Shown: one piece after another, positions 49,975-61,200 of the stretch
Layout: each line of letters opens with the position of its first letter
How positions within the stretch are numbered: the first letter of the stretch is position 1
From: Chitinophaga filiformis
Lineage (GTDB): Bacteria > Bacteroidota > Bacteroidia > Chitinophagales > Chitinophagaceae
Direction: 5' to 3'
NCBI RefSeq assembly: GCF_900102545.1
Contig: NZ_FNBN01000001.1
Coordinates: 1,132,221-1,196,220 of the forward strand
DNA length: 64,000 nt
Made by a program: the position numbers and the translations under genes
Notes under the pieces: model-generated
Database searches by the model: none
Seen by the model: the letters and a program-made list of their open reading frames with translations, nothing else
What the model was told of the DNA's origin: nothing

Positions 49975-50877
49975 CTATCCGATCTTATCAAAGAGTAGTG
50001 CAAACTCCATGACCATCAGATAAATATAAGAACCAAACATCAGCTTTCTGGCGGCAGGCACATCACATTTCCTGTACAGGTTGAATGCGCGGTACAGGAA
50101 AAACAACGTTACCAGCAATACCACGATCGCAGAAATCGAACCACTGATATGCAGGTAATAAGGTAATAAACCTGCTGGTATCAGCAACAGTGTGTAAAGC
50201 ACTGCCTGTAATGCGATCAGCTTGTTAGGTTCTCCGCCGGCGGGTAACAGTTTGAAACCAGCCCTGGTGTAGTCCTTATAACCGATCCAGGCGATTGCCC
50301 AAAAGTGCGGGAACTGCCAAAGGAACTGGATAGCAAACAGTGCCCATCCGCCTTCACCTATTGCATTTGCACCACCAGCCCATCCAATGAGCAGTGGTAA
50401 TGCTCCCGGCACAGCACCCACCAGCACTGCCAGTGAGTTCCATTTTTTCCAGGGTGTATATACAAAACCGTACAACACCAGGGATAAGAGGCTCAGTCCT
50501 GCACACAGCAGGTTGAAGCCCAGCGCCAGGATCACCAGACCGGATACGCCCGTTACAATAGCTAATATGATAGCCTCTGTATCAGACATCCGGCCGGCAG
50601 GTAAAGGGCGTACAGCTGTACGCGCCATTAGCTTATCCGTTTCTTTTTCCAGTAACTGGTTAATAGTGTTGGCTGAGCCAGACACCAGTAAACCACCGGC
50701 AAATAAAGTAAGAACTTTTATCAGATTGAACCCGACTCCCGGCACCAGCAGATATCCTACCACACTTGAAAACACAACCATAATGGTGAGGTTAAACTTC
50801 ATCAACTGAGAATAATCCTTCACCTTACTGGCTACTGCATACGATGTCGACAATTTTATCGAGTTTTCTCTTATCAT
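49975..50877 (-). CDS. ctaB: Protoheme IX farnesyltransferase (heme O synthase)
   Basis: Adds a farnesyl chain to heme b, giving heme O for the oxidase. The 300-residue UbiA-family membrane protein has the first prenyl-diphosphate motif in the form NQLLEKETDKLMARTAVRPLP and the conserved FLWQFPHFWAIAWIGYKDYTRAGF. About eight to nine helices are evident. It lies in the canonical place between coxA and the subunit III genes. Confidence 0.95.
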   Translation of the reverse strand: MIRENSIKLSTSYAVASKVKDYSQLMKFNLTIMVVFSSVVGYLLVPGVGFNLIKVLTLFAGGLLVSGSANTINQLLEKETDKLMARTAVRPLPAGRMSDTEAIILAIVTGVSGLVILALGFNLLCAGLSLLSLVLYGFVYTPWKKWNSLAVLVGAVPGALPLLIGWAGGANAIGEGGWALFAIQFLWQFPHFWAIAWIGYKDYTRAGFKLLPAGGEPNKLIALQAVLYTLLLIPAGLLPYYLHISGSISAIVVLLVTLFFLYRAFNLYRKCDVPAARKLMFGSYIYLMVMEFALLFDKIG

Positions 50878-50933
50878 TTTCTTCAGCCCATTCCTACAGG
50901 TCTTACCTGTAGATTGCTCAAAAAATCAACTTA

Positions 50934-52760
50934 TTAATGACCTTCTTTCTCTTCGTCTGGTGACAATGGTACAGTTTGCGGTACGAAATCCTTACCGTTT
51001 TTGCTGTAGTCATATGGCCAACGATATACTTCAGGAATTTCACCGATCCAGTTACCGTGACCTGGATTGATTGGTGTAGTCCATTCCAGTGTAGTTGCGC
51101 CCCATGGGTTAGTAGTAGTTACTTTTCTACCCTTGAAGATGCTATAGAAGAAGTTCAGCACGAACAACAGCTGTGCAGCGAACACTACGATCACTACAAT
51201 ACTGATGAAGTGGTTCAGGTCTGTAAACTGCTTGAATGATTCCCAGCTGGAGTAATCATAGTACCTTCTTGGCATACCCGCCATACCTTCATAGTGCATT
51301 GGCCAGAAGATCAGGTAAGCGCCGATCAGGGTGATCCAGAAGTGAATGTAAGCCAGTGTACTGTTCAGGTAACGGCCAAACATTTTAGGGAACCAGTGGT
51401 ATACACCGGCGAACGTACCGAAGAATGCAGACACACCCATTACAATGTGGAAGTGCGCAATTACGAAGTATGTATCGTGCAGGTGAATATCGATAGAAGA
51501 GTTACCTAACCAGATACCTGTCAGACCACCGGAGATGAATGTGCTCACAAAACCGATAGCGAACAGCATACCAGGTGTAAAGCGCAGGTTACCTTTCCAG
51601 ATGGTGGTTAACCAGTTGAACACCTTAATGGCTGACGGTACCGCGATCAGCAATGTTAACAGTACGAAGAATGCACCCAGGAATGGATTCAGACCCGTAA
51701 CGAACATGTGGTGCGCCCATACCAGGAACGCCAGGATAACGATCGCGAACATAGAACCCACCATCGCGAGGTAACCGAAGATCGGTTTGCGGGAGTTAAC
51801 CGCCAGGATCTCAGATACCATACCCATCGCAGGCAGGATAATGATATATACCTCAGGGTGACCGAGGAACCAGAACAAGTGCTGATAGAGGATAGCGCTA
51901 CCACCTTCGTTAGGCAGTGCTTTACCGGCTACGAACAGATCGCTCAGGTAGAAGCTGGTACCTGCGTGACGATCAAACAGCAGCAGGATGAAACCAGATA
52001 ATAATACAGGGAAGGAAAGTACACCCAGTACGGCAGTGAAGAAGAAGCTCCAGATAGTCAGCGGCATCTTCGTCATGGTCATACCTTTAGTACGCATATT
52101 CAGAACGGTAGAGATGTAGTTCAGACCACCCAGCAGCTGTGAAACAACGAACAGCGCCATACTGATCAACCACAGGTCCATACCTATTTTAGAACCGATT
52201 GAAGCGTCTCCCAGTGCACTCAGTGGAGGATAAGCCGTCCAACCACCGGAAGCAGGACCTGTCTGTACGAACAGGGAAGTCATCATCACCACGCTGGCGA
52301 GGAAGAAAGCCCAGTAACTCATACAGTTCATCAGGGGAGAAGCCATATCGCGGGCACCTACCTGCAATGGAATCAGCAGGTTGGAGAAAGTACCGCTCAA
52401 ACCGGCTGTTAATACAAAGAATACCAATATGGTACCATGCATGGTTACCAATGCATAGTAAGCCTCAGGTGTAATACGTCCACCCTTAGCCCAGTGACCC
52501 AGGATGCTTTCCAGCCAGGGGAAAGTAGCATCCGGGAAACCCAGTTGCAAACGGAACAGTACAGAGAAGAAAGCACCTATGATAGCCCAGATGATACCGG
52601 TGATCAGAAACTGCTTGGCAATGGTTTTGTGGTCAAGGCTGAAAACATACTTCGAAATGAAGCCGCCCTCATGATGGTGTTCATGATCATCGTGCCCGTG
52701 ATCGTGCGCATGTGCGCCGTGAATCACCTCCTGACTGTGCAATGTTGCTTCGTTACTCAT
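50934..52760 (-). CDS. ctaD: Cytochrome c oxidase subunit I
   Basis: The heme-copper catalytic subunit, 608 residues with at least twelve helices. The low-spin heme His is in AYYALVTMHGTILVFFV; the binuclear centre motif is WFLGHPEVYIIILPAMGMVSE with the His-Tyr cross-link pair, then WAHHMFVTGLNPFLGAFF for the CuB histidines, and DTYFVIAHFHIVMG for the heme a3 and a ligands. A His-rich N-terminal segment (HGAHAHDHGHDDHEHHHEGG) may bind metal (inference). Confidence 0.97.
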   Translation of the reverse strand: MSNEATLHSQEVIHGAHAHDHGHDDHEHHHEGGFISKYVFSLDHKTIAKQFLITGIIWAIIGAFFSVLFRLQLGFPDATFPWLESILGHWAKGGRITPEAYYALVTMHGTILVFFVLTAGLSGTFSNLLIPLQVGARDMASPLMNCMSYWAFFLASVVMMTSLFVQTGPASGGWTAYPPLSALGDASIGSKIGMDLWLISMALFVVSQLLGGLNYISTVLNMRTKGMTMTKMPLTIWSFFFTAVLGVLSFPVLLSGFILLLFDRHAGTSFYLSDLFVAGKALPNEGGSAILYQHLFWFLGHPEVYIIILPAMGMVSEILAVNSRKPIFGYLAMVGSMFAIVILAFLVWAHHMFVTGLNPFLGAFFVLLTLLIAVPSAIKVFNWLTTIWKGNLRFTPGMLFAIGFVSTFISGGLTGIWLGNSSIDIHLHDTYFVIAHFHIVMGVSAFFGTFAGVYHWFPKMFGRYLNSTLAYIHFWITLIGAYLIFWPMHYEGMAGMPRRYYDYSSWESFKQFTDLNHFISIVVIVVFAAQLLFVLNFFYSIFKGRKVTTTNPWGATTLEWTTPINPGHGNWIGEIPEVYRWPYDYSKNGKDFVPQTVPLSPDEEKEGH

Positions 52761-52870
52761 AATCGGTTCTATTTATATAAAACTGTCATCGGGGAGTACC
52801 GCTACCAGTTTATCTTATATTTTTTAAAATACCTGCGTCTATAATTATTAATCTCTTCGGCTAAACAAAT

Positions 52871-53938
52871 TTAGTGTTTAGCATCATTAACCGCCACTAC
52901 TTTTTCCTGATGTGCAGAATCCGCAGCCGGAGTAGTTGCTGCCGGAGCAGCAGGTGCTGCAGCCGGAGCCGGATGAGCTACGGCATACTGAGCTACCTGT
53001 TTTGCAGCCCATGCATCGTACTCAGCCTGTGTTTCTACTACGATATTTGCCTTCATTGAGTAGTGACCGGCGCCACACATCTGATCACAAGAGATCTCAT
53101 ATACGAAATCAGCATTACCTGTCATTTCTCTCATCTGTGCAGTGGTCGTGGTAGGAGTAAACCATAATGTAGTAGGAATACCCGGAACAGCATCCATCTT
53201 CAGACGGAAATGAGACAGACCAACATCATGGATCACATCACGGGAGCCAATGATCAGTTTTACAGGCTTGTTAACTACCAGGTGCATTTCTGTAGCCATG
53301 TAGTCATCCTTATTCAGCTGATCGTCCCAATCCTGACCTACAGGGTTGTTAGCGTCATTGATATTTTTAAAGTCTTTACGACCCAGCTGGCCATCTTTAC
53401 CTGGGTAACGGATCAGCCAGTTGAACTGCTTACCAGTGATTTCAACTACCATTGCATCTTTTGGAGCATCGGAAGTGATACGGAACCAGTGCCTTAAACC
53501 GAAAGCCACCAGGATAGTGAGCGCAATGGCCGGAATAACCGTCCATATTAACTCCAGTTTATTGTTATGAGGAAAGTAAAACGCCTGACGTCCTTCTTTC
53601 TCCTGGTATTTGTAAGCGAACCAGAACAATAAGATCTGGGTGATTACAAATACAATACCTGTAATGATCAGCGTGGTTTTGATCATATCGTCGATGCCCT
53701 TACCCTGCTCAGAGGCAGCATGCGTGATAATCTTGGCTTGCAGGGAATCGTGACAGAGATACACACCTATCAGGCCAAGTACCAGGAAGGCAATCAACAG
53801 GAAACCATTTACACGGTTAGTTTGCTGACGCGTTTTCTTTTCTCCCTTCAGTATGGACACATACTCGCTGGCCTTCGCAATCTGGAAGATGACTACGAAT
53901 ATGAGCACAACAACAAAGACTGCTAAATATCCTGACAT
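52871..53938 (-). CDS. ctaC: Cytochrome c oxidase subunit II
   Basis: Carries the CuA site that accepts electrons from cytochrome c. The 355-residue protein has additional N-terminal membrane helices (residues 4-20, 42-62, 90-108 and 131-148), as in related Bacteroidota. The cupredoxin domain ends with FVYEISCDQMCGAGHYSM, supplying the CxxxCxxxH ligands, and DVGLSHFRLKMDAVPG gives the first His. The C-terminal tail is Ala/Pro-rich. There is no fused cytochrome c domain. Confidence 0.95.
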   Translation of the reverse strand: MSGYLAVFVVVLIFVVIFQIAKASEYVSILKGEKKTRQQTNRVNGFLLIAFLVLGLIGVYLCHDSLQAKIITHAASEQGKGIDDMIKTTLIITGIVFVITQILLFWFAYKYQEKEGRQAFYFPHNNKLELIWTVIPAIALTILVAFGLRHWFRITSDAPKDAMVVEITGKQFNWLIRYPGKDGQLGRKDFKNINDANNPVGQDWDDQLNKDDYMATEMHLVVNKPVKLIIGSRDVIHDVGLSHFRLKMDAVPGIPTTLWFTPTTTTAQMREMTGNADFVYEISCDQMCGAGHYSMKANIVVETQAEYDAWAAKQVAQYAVAHPAPAAAPAAPAATTPAADSAHQEKVVAVNDAKH

Positions 53939-54031
53939 TGCTATTTGAAATAATTAAGTTATCTAATGCTTTTCGTTATTACCTGTCACATCCGGTATTT
54001 ACTACCGGAATCTCCATTATATGCCCGATGA

Positions 54032-55240
54032 TCAGGTGTGGTGTACAATACTTTCTTTGAGATAAGGATGATTCTTTGGTACCAGTGCTGTTTTTGACAG
54101 CTGATTGGATACCAGGAATATGATCAGACCAACGAAACCTACTGCCAGACCTGCTTCGTACCAAGGGAACACCAGGTGTCCGTAAGTACCAGGACCTACC
54201 ATCTGCCAGAAGTCCATCCAGTGACCAGCGAGGATCACGATAGAAATGAACACCATAGAAGAATAGTTACGTTTAGTATCGCGTTTCATCAGGTACAATA
54301 AAGGCACGATGAAGTTGATGATCAGGTTCAGGAAGAATATACCTCTCCATTCGCCCCATACACGTGGTTTGAAGTAGATAGTTTCTTCAGGCATATTGGC
54401 ATACCAGATCAGCATGTACTGGGAGAACCAGAGGTATGTCCAGAAAATACTGAAAGCGAAAGCGAATTTACCCAGGTCATGCAGGTGCTCTTCATTCACC
54501 ATTGGCAGGTAACCATTACGTTTCAGGTAAGCTACGAATAAGATGATCAGCGCAATACCGGATACCCAGGTGCTTGCGAAAGTGTACCAGCTATACATAG
54601 TAGAATACCAGTGTGCATCGATACTCATCAACAGGAGCCATGGAGTGGTAGATCCAACGCTCAAGGTATAGATCACGATAAATGCACCGCACCATACTGT
54701 ATTTCTCCAGAGGATACGACGGCCTGATGCTGCTGTAAGATCCCATCCATCTTCTTCGATGGACATGTTACGCAGCTTTATGGTAAAGAATATCCAGAGA
54801 CCGATTGTTACGGCCATGAAACCTGTGTATGTTCCTTTATTCAGGAAAGCCTGTTTCCAGGTCAATACTGCATCATGTTTAACATGCTCCACATTTACCC
54901 AGTGGTAGATATGTTCCTTTCCACCAAACACGATCAACATCACTACAAGGAACAGGATACCACCCAGTACAGGCAGCGCCATTGAAATAGCTTCCGGTAC
55001 GCGACGGAAACCGATCTGCCAACCGCCATGTGCAAGTGTAGTAGCTCCGATAAAGAAGGTACTTGCCAGGACTATCAGCGTAAAGAATGAACTGTTCTGG
55101 AGGATGCCAGCCCAGAAACGTGTAGAGCCATGCTCGCCATGAAATGCAAAAATTCCGATCAACAAAGTCAGCAAGCCAATACCCATTAACACGAAGCTGG
55201 TCGTTTTTAATCTTGCCGGTACTACAAATTGGTCCTTCAT
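54032..55240 (-). CDS. actF: Alternative complex III subunit ActF
   Basis: A 402-residue polytopic membrane protein, homologous to the C-terminal part of NrfD-like ActC, that contributes to quinol binding and proton movement in alternative complex III. About ten helices; landmarks are FALHGEHGSTRFWAGILQNS-like FHGEHGSTRFWAGILQ, LPVLGGILFLVVMLIVFGGK, SIDAHWYSTMYSWYTFAS and GHLVFPWYEAGLAVGFVG. Located between ActE and coxB, the usual end of the act block. Confidence 0.92.
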   Translation of the reverse strand: MKDQFVVPARLKTTSFVLMGIGLLTLLIGIFAFHGEHGSTRFWAGILQNSSFFTLIVLASTFFIGATTLAHGGWQIGFRRVPEAISMALPVLGGILFLVVMLIVFGGKEHIYHWVNVEHVKHDAVLTWKQAFLNKGTYTGFMAVTIGLWIFFTIKLRNMSIEEDGWDLTAASGRRILWRNTVWCGAFIVIYTLSVGSTTPWLLLMSIDAHWYSTMYSWYTFASTWVSGIALIILFVAYLKRNGYLPMVNEEHLHDLGKFAFAFSIFWTYLWFSQYMLIWYANMPEETIYFKPRVWGEWRGIFFLNLIINFIVPLLYLMKRDTKRNYSSMVFISIVILAGHWMDFWQMVGPGTYGHLVFPWYEAGLAVGFVGLIIFLVSNQLSKTALVPKNHPYLKESIVHHT

Positions 55241-55279
55241 TACTGTATATTAAAATACTTGATTGAATGCTAGTTTATC

Positions 55280-55924
55280 TTATTTAGTCGCTGATGAATC
55301 CTGAGCCGCTGGTGCTGCTACTGCCGGTGCAGCAGGAGCTACCTTGGCTGAATCAGCCAGAACTGCTGAAGCTTCTGCTCCGTTGTTCCTGAAACTACGG
55401 ATATACGCAGCTATTTTCCAGCGCTGTTCTCTGTCCAGCTGACTGGCGTAGCTACCCATAGCATTGTAACCATAGGTCATTACGTGGAACAGACGTCCCT
55501 CTGTGTAGCTAGCCTTAGGACCGCTACCCAGGTTAGCCGGAGCAGCGATGTAAGGACCATTACCACCGTTGTACAGCGGACCGTTACCGTCCAGCTTTGA
55601 ACCGTGGCAGATAGCACAGTAGATATTAAATAAACGTTTTCCTTCCTCCAGATCCGCTTTGGTGAGAATCAGTGGATTTTTTACTGCATTAGCCAGTGCG
55701 GTATCTGCCGCTTTCAGATGGTAAGGCAGCAGCTCTCCTCTTTTTACTGTTCCTTCTACTGGTTTCATTGTAGAAAGACGCTCATTATAGAACTCGTAAG
55801 CACGGGATTCGAACATGTCTGGCATGTAATGTTTGCCAGGCTTTCTGTTGTCCTTTCCGCATGCCGATAACAAAGCTCCACTTACCAAAGCAGCCGCGAT
55901 CAATATGTTGGAAGTCCTTTTCAT
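55280..55924 (-). CDS. actE: Alternative complex III monoheme cytochrome c ActE
   Basis: A 214-residue lipoprotein-type cytochrome c (GALLSACGKDN, Cys22). One heme motif, CAICH, lies in RLFNIYCAICHGSKLDGNGP, and a distal Met is in NAMGSYASQLDREQRW. It has an Ala/Pro-rich C-terminal tail. The start at 55924 (MKRTSN) is chosen over six extra codons. ActE passes electrons on toward the oxidase. Confidence 0.93.
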   Translation of the reverse strand: MKRTSNILIAAALVSGALLSACGKDNRKPGKHYMPDMFESRAYEFYNERLSTMKPVEGTVKRGELLPYHLKAADTALANAVKNPLILTKADLEEGKRLFNIYCAICHGSKLDGNGPLYNGGNGPYIAAPANLGSGPKASYTEGRLFHVMTYGYNAMGSYASQLDREQRWKIAAYIRSFRNNGAEASAVLADSAKVAPAAPAVAAPAAQDSSATK

Positions 55925-56002
55925 CTGTATATTATAATTCAAGCTTGTGTTCTGTGTGCTCCTGCCGGGAAATCTTTCACCGGAAGGTTTTAATTTCTGA
56001 GT

Positions 56003-56599
56003 TTATGCATTTACAGCTTCTACGCGTTTGGTTTCAAACAGGCGGTCATCTTTGTCGAAACGACCATACCACCAGCCTGCTTCCGCACGTTGCTCGTTGA
56101 TCTGCTGTCCGCCAATACTTGCGAGGAAGCTTTTCAGCTCTTCTGTATTGGTCTTTGCAGTTACTTCAATCGCCATTACAAACAGATCGTCTGTCTGACG
56201 GGGATGGAAGATATGTTTCTTTACAAAAGGAGCCAGCTGACACAGGTAGCAGAATGTGAGCACCATACCTACTGCAGAAAACAATACTGTCAACTCGAAA
56301 GTGATAGGAATGAATGCCGGCAGCGGGAAGTGTGGTTTACCACCTATGTTCAAAGGCCAGTCAGAGTTAAATACCCAGCTCATGCAGGATAATGCCGTAG
56401 TAGTACCGGTGATACCGTATATGAAACCGGCAGTGTGCAGACTGGTTTCCCGCAGACCCAATGCGTGATCGAGACCATGTATCGGGAATGGTGTGTACAC
56501 ATCGTGAATCTTGTAACCTGCAGTTCTTACTTTTTTCACTGCCGGAAACAGAACCGCCTCATCACTGAAACTTGCTACAACAAAATTTTTAACCGCCAT
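56003..56599 (-). CDS. actD: Alternative complex III subunit ActD (DUF3341)
   Basis: A 198-residue membrane protein with two transmembrane helices (roughly 62-80 and 98-118) and a C-terminal cytoplasmic domain. The N-terminal FVVASFSDEAVLFPAVKKVRTAGYKIHDVYTPFPIHGLD is diagnostic of DUF3341/ActD. It lies in the standard place between actC and actE. Confidence 0.93.
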   Translation of the reverse strand: MAVKNFVVASFSDEAVLFPAVKKVRTAGYKIHDVYTPFPIHGLDHALGLRETSLHTAGFIYGITGTTTALSCMSWVFNSDWPLNIGGKPHFPLPAFIPITFELTVLFSAVGMVLTFCYLCQLAPFVKKHIFHPRQTDDLFVMAIEVTAKTNTEELKSFLASIGGQQINEQRAEAGWWYGRFDKDDRLFETKRVEAVNA

Positions 56600-56674
56600 A
56601 TGTTTAAAAAATTCTTAGTCTAATAATCGAAATCCAGATCTCTTTACTTCGCCGGGCATTGCCCGATGATAAGA

Positions 56675-58156
56675 TTAGTTGTGTGCATGAGCTACAGCAC
56701 CGTGTGTATCATGATGATGATCATCGTGGTGGTGTAAACCTGCTTCAAATTCTTCAGCAGGCTGCTCTTCATATTTCTGCATGCCGTTCTTGAAGCTTTC
56801 GCCGGATGTCTTCAGAATGCTCTTGATCTCAGCTACCGCAATTACCGGGAAGTATTTAGCAAACAGGAAGAAGCAGGTGAAGAACAATCCGAAAGTACCC
56901 ATGTAGAAACCAACTTCTGGCCAGGATGGACGATAGTAGCTCCAGCTGGATGGCAGGTAGTCACGGTACAGTGAAGTACAGATGATCACGAAACGCTCGA
57001 ACCACATACCAATGTTCACAATGATGGACATTACGAATGTTACCGCTACGTTCCTTCTCATTTTTCTGAACCAGAACACCTGCGGAGTAATTACGTTACA
57101 GGTCATCATGATCCAGTAAGACCAGCCCAGCGGACCAGCTGCACGATATTTATAGAATGTAGCGAATTCGTAAGGAACACCTGCATACCATGCCATGAAT
57201 AACTCAGTCAGATATGCACAACCTACAACGGAACCTGTCAGTACGATCACTTTGTTCATGGCTTCCATGTGACCAATAGTGATGTACTCTTCGAGTTTTA
57301 ATACTTTACGTACGATGATCAGCAGGGTCTGTACCATTGCGAATCCGGAGAAGATCGCACCCGCCACGAAGTAAGGAGGGAAGATGGTAGTATGCCAACC
57401 AGGAATTACAGAGGTAGCGAAGTCGAAAGATACGATGGTGTGTACGGAGAGTACCAGCGGAGTAGATAAACCTGCCAATACCAGTGACAGTGCTTCATGA
57501 CGTTGCCAGTGTTTGGTAGAACCAGTCCAGCCGAAAGAAGCGATACCATATAATAACTTACGCAGTTTGGTTTTAGCCCTGTCACGCACTGTAGCGAAGT
57601 CAGGGATCAGACCGGAATACCAGAACAGGAGAGATACTGTGAAGTAAGTAGAGATCGCAAACACGTCCCACAACAGCGGGGAGTTGAAGTTCACCCACAG
57701 AGGTCCACGGGTGTTAGGATAAGGCAATACGAAGAAGGCCATCCATACACGACCCATGTGGAAGATCGGGAACTGACCGGCGCACATTACCGCGAAGATG
57801 GTCATCGCTTCTGCCGCACGGTTCACCCCTGTACGCCATCCCTGACGGAACAGCAGGAGGATCGCAGAGATCAGTGTACCGGCGTGACCGATACCCACCC
57901 ACCATACGAAGTTGGTGATATCCCATCCCCAACCAACGGTCTTATTCAGGTTCCACACACCTGTACCGTAATAAACTTCCCAGGTCACGGAGAAGATACC
58001 GAATCCCAGTAGCATCAGGGAAATGACAAAGCCCACGTACCACAATTTACCAGGCTTGGCTTCAATCGGGCTGATGATATCTTCTGTTACCTGGTGGTAA
58101 TCTTTCACCCCATCAACTAATGGTTCTCTTAGTGTGGATTCGTACTTTAAATGCAT
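56675..58156 (-). CDS. actC: Alternative complex III NrfD-like subunit ActC
   Basis: A 493-residue, ten-helix quinol-binding subunit of the NrfD/polysulphide reductase family. Landmarks: VGIGHAGTLISAILLLFRQGWRTGVNRAAEAMTIF, HMGRVWMAFFVLPYPNTRGPLW, the repeated FATSVIPGWHTTIFPPYFVAGAIFSG and WFERFVIICTSLYRDYLPSSW. The C-terminal tail is His-rich (HHHDDHHHDTHG). It sits directly after actB. Confidence 0.95.
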   Translation of the reverse strand: MHLKYESTLREPLVDGVKDYHQVTEDIISPIEAKPGKLWYVGFVISLMLLGFGIFSVTWEVYYGTGVWNLNKTVGWGWDITNFVWWVGIGHAGTLISAILLLFRQGWRTGVNRAAEAMTIFAVMCAGQFPIFHMGRVWMAFFVLPYPNTRGPLWVNFNSPLLWDVFAISTYFTVSLLFWYSGLIPDFATVRDRAKTKLRKLLYGIASFGWTGSTKHWQRHEALSLVLAGLSTPLVLSVHTIVSFDFATSVIPGWHTTIFPPYFVAGAIFSGFAMVQTLLIIVRKVLKLEEYITIGHMEAMNKVIVLTGSVVGCAYLTELFMAWYAGVPYEFATFYKYRAAGPLGWSYWIMMTCNVITPQVFWFRKMRRNVAVTFVMSIIVNIGMWFERFVIICTSLYRDYLPSSWSYYRPSWPEVGFYMGTFGLFFTCFFLFAKYFPVIAVAEIKSILKTSGESFKNGMQKYEEQPAEEFEAGLHHHDDHHHDTHGAVAHAHN

Positions 58157-58271
58157 AATTCTTTAAGCTTTTCCCCCTAGCCTGCACCTGGATGCAGAAT
58201 AAGGAGCTTTAATTGTTCTAAACTTAAATTATCTCTCTGTTAATCTTTCTTTCTAATCAGCTCAACCTTGC

Positions 58272-61200
58272 TTACGCTTCGTGTTTTGCTGCTTCTTCAT
58301 GATGAGCTTCTTCTCCGTGTGCTTTTGCCTTTGGCTCAGCGGCTTTATTTCTGATCTTAGCCAGGTAGTTCACGGAAGGCAGTGTGTGGGTTTCTTCCAG
58401 CACATAGTACAGCCTGTCTGTCTGCTCTTCATTACGCAGTTTCGCAATGCGGCTTTCTTTATCGTTGATGTTACCGAATACGATAGCATCAGCAGCACAT
58501 GCTACCTGACAAGCAGTTTTCGCTTCACCATCTTTCATCGGACGGCCTGCTTTCTTAGCAGTCAGTTTAGCATCCTGTAAACGCTGTACGCAGAAAGAAC
58601 ATTTTTCCATTACACCACGGCTACGAACCACTACATCAGGGTTCAGCACCATACGTGTCAGGCTGTCGTTCATACCTGCTACATCATACAGGTTATTTTC
58701 GAAACTGTCCGCACCGTTCCAGTCTCTCCAGTTGAAGCGACGAACTTTATATGGACAGTTGTTTGCACAATAACGGGTACCGATACAACGGTTGTAAGCC
58801 ATCTGGTTGATACCTTCAGAGCTGTGGTTGGTTGCTGCTACCGGACAAACGTTCTCACATGGAGCGTTATCACAGTGCTGACACAGCATCGGCTGGAACA
58901 CTACTTCAGGATTGTTTTCATCACCGCTGAAGTAACGGTCAATACGCAGCCAGTGCATTTCGTGCGCCTTGATCACCTGCTCTTTACCTACTACTGATAC
59001 GTTGTTTTCAGCCTGACAAGCGATAGTACATGCACCGCAACCGAAACAGGTGTTCAGGTCGATAGACATACCCCACTTGATACCCTGGTAGTGGTGGATA
59101 TCCGGATACAGCGTACCGTCTGTACGGAAGTCCTTACCATATTTTTCCAGTTCCTTACGGTCTTCGTTCACCTCTTTAGGGTTCTTGAGGAACTCTTCCA
59201 GGGTGGTTTCCTTAACGATAGGACGACCTTCGTAACTGTTGTGTGTTTGAGTAACACCTATCTGAGCTACTTCTGAAGTTTTCTCTACAGTTGCTTCAGG
59301 AGCGAAATAATCAAAAGTCTGACCGTTGTAGCTTACAAAAGGATAAGCATTTTTACCTACACCTGCTGCAGCTTTACCGGCGTTGTTGTTACGTCCGTAA
59401 CCTACTGCGATCGCTACTACTTCAGGATGAATACCAGGGAGGATCAGCAGTGGCAGAGAAAGTTCTTTACCATTTGCTTTGATCTTCAGTACAGTCCTGT
59501 CATTATTGATTTCGTAGTCATCGCCCAGCTCTGTGTGGAACGTTTTAGCGAGGGTGTTGGAAATAACTGCATAGTTATCCCATGTAGCACGGGTGATTGG
59601 ATCCGGCATTTCCTGCAGCCATGGGTTGTTGGCTTCTTTACCGTTACCGATAGCTACTTTTTCATACAGTACCAGTTCCAGCTTACCGCCTTTCTTAGCA
59701 CTGTTGATTTTTGCAGCAGCTGCTGCTACATCGCCTGCGAAAGAAGCACCGCCTAAAGCAGGAGCCTGTGCAGGTTCGATGATACCATCCTGCAGAGCTT
59801 TGTCCCACGCTTCCTGGCTACCCAGTTTGGTGATCCATTCGTTCTTCAGGAAATCTTCCCAGGAAGTAGCGTTTCCGCTCCATGCCAGCAGGGTAGATTC
59901 AAACGCACGTGTTTTGAACAGTGGCGCGATTGTTGGCTGTATGAAACTGAAATATCCGGTACGGCCTTCAACATCTCCCCAGCTTTCCAGGTAGTGATGA
60001 GCAGGAGCCGCATATTTGAACAGTTCAGAAGTTTCGTCTTTACGATCGTTGAAAGTAACGGTCAGTTTAGCCTGCTTAACACCGGAGATGAATTTCGCAG
60101 CGTCATAATAGTCATAAGCAGGGTTCACACCGTATACGAACAAAGCACCAACGCTGCCTGCATTCAGATCATTTACCAGCTGTGCCATGTCGCTGTCGAT
60201 ACCCTGGCGGTAGCTAACAGTGGAAGCCCAGTCGATAGTATTACCATTTGCACCGATCTGGTTGTTGATGGCATTTACGATAATCTGTACGTTTACATCA
60301 TTGGAACCGCTTACAACCAGTGCTTTACCCTGGCTGTCTCTCAGCGCTTTCGCTGCTTTTTCGATACCATCTGCCAGACGTTTGTCAGCGATAGCTGGTT
60401 TGCTTACAGCACCACCTACAGCGCTCAGCAGGGCCAGTGCTATTGCACCGGTCTCTGATGGTTTGTGTGTATATCTTTCATCAGCATTGGCACCGGTAAC
60501 GCTCATCATGCTCTCGAAGTGGAAATGTTTGCTCATTTCCGGCTTCTTCGCATCGATCTTACGGTTAGTACCATACTGTTTTGAATATTCTACGGGATTC
60601 AGCCATGTACCCAGGAAATCTGCACCAAGACTTACAACAGTCTTTGCGTTTTCGAAGTGGTAAACAGGCAGTGCTCTTTTTCCGTAAGAAGCTTCATTAG
60701 CCAGCAGCATACCGGAGTAGGATACTGCATCATATGTTACATGACGGAAGCCAGGATATTTTGCCTGGAAACCGGCAATTACTTTTTTGGTAGAAGGACT
60801 TACAATAGTAGAAGTCAGTAACACGATAGGAGCGCTGCCCAGGCCTGCAAGTGCTGCAGCTACCTGTTTGTCCAGCTCAGCCCAGGTTGTTTCTGCACCG
60901 TTGATAGTTGGGAAACGCAGGCGTGCTGAATCGTACAGGCTCAGTACAGAACCCTGTACTCTTGCAGTAGATGCGCTGCCGGTTACGGAAGACAGGTCGT
61001 TACCATCAACTTTGATAGGACGGCCTTCACGTGTTTTAACTACAACAGGGAGAACCTCTCCGTCTACTGCGTAAGTGGAAGCGTAATAGTTAGGTACGCC
61101 GGGAGTAATTTCCTCCGGCTTATTTACGTAAGGTATTGCTTTCTTAACAGGCGTTTCGCAACTGGCTGCAATTGTAGCAGCTGCAGTAGTGAACCCCAGG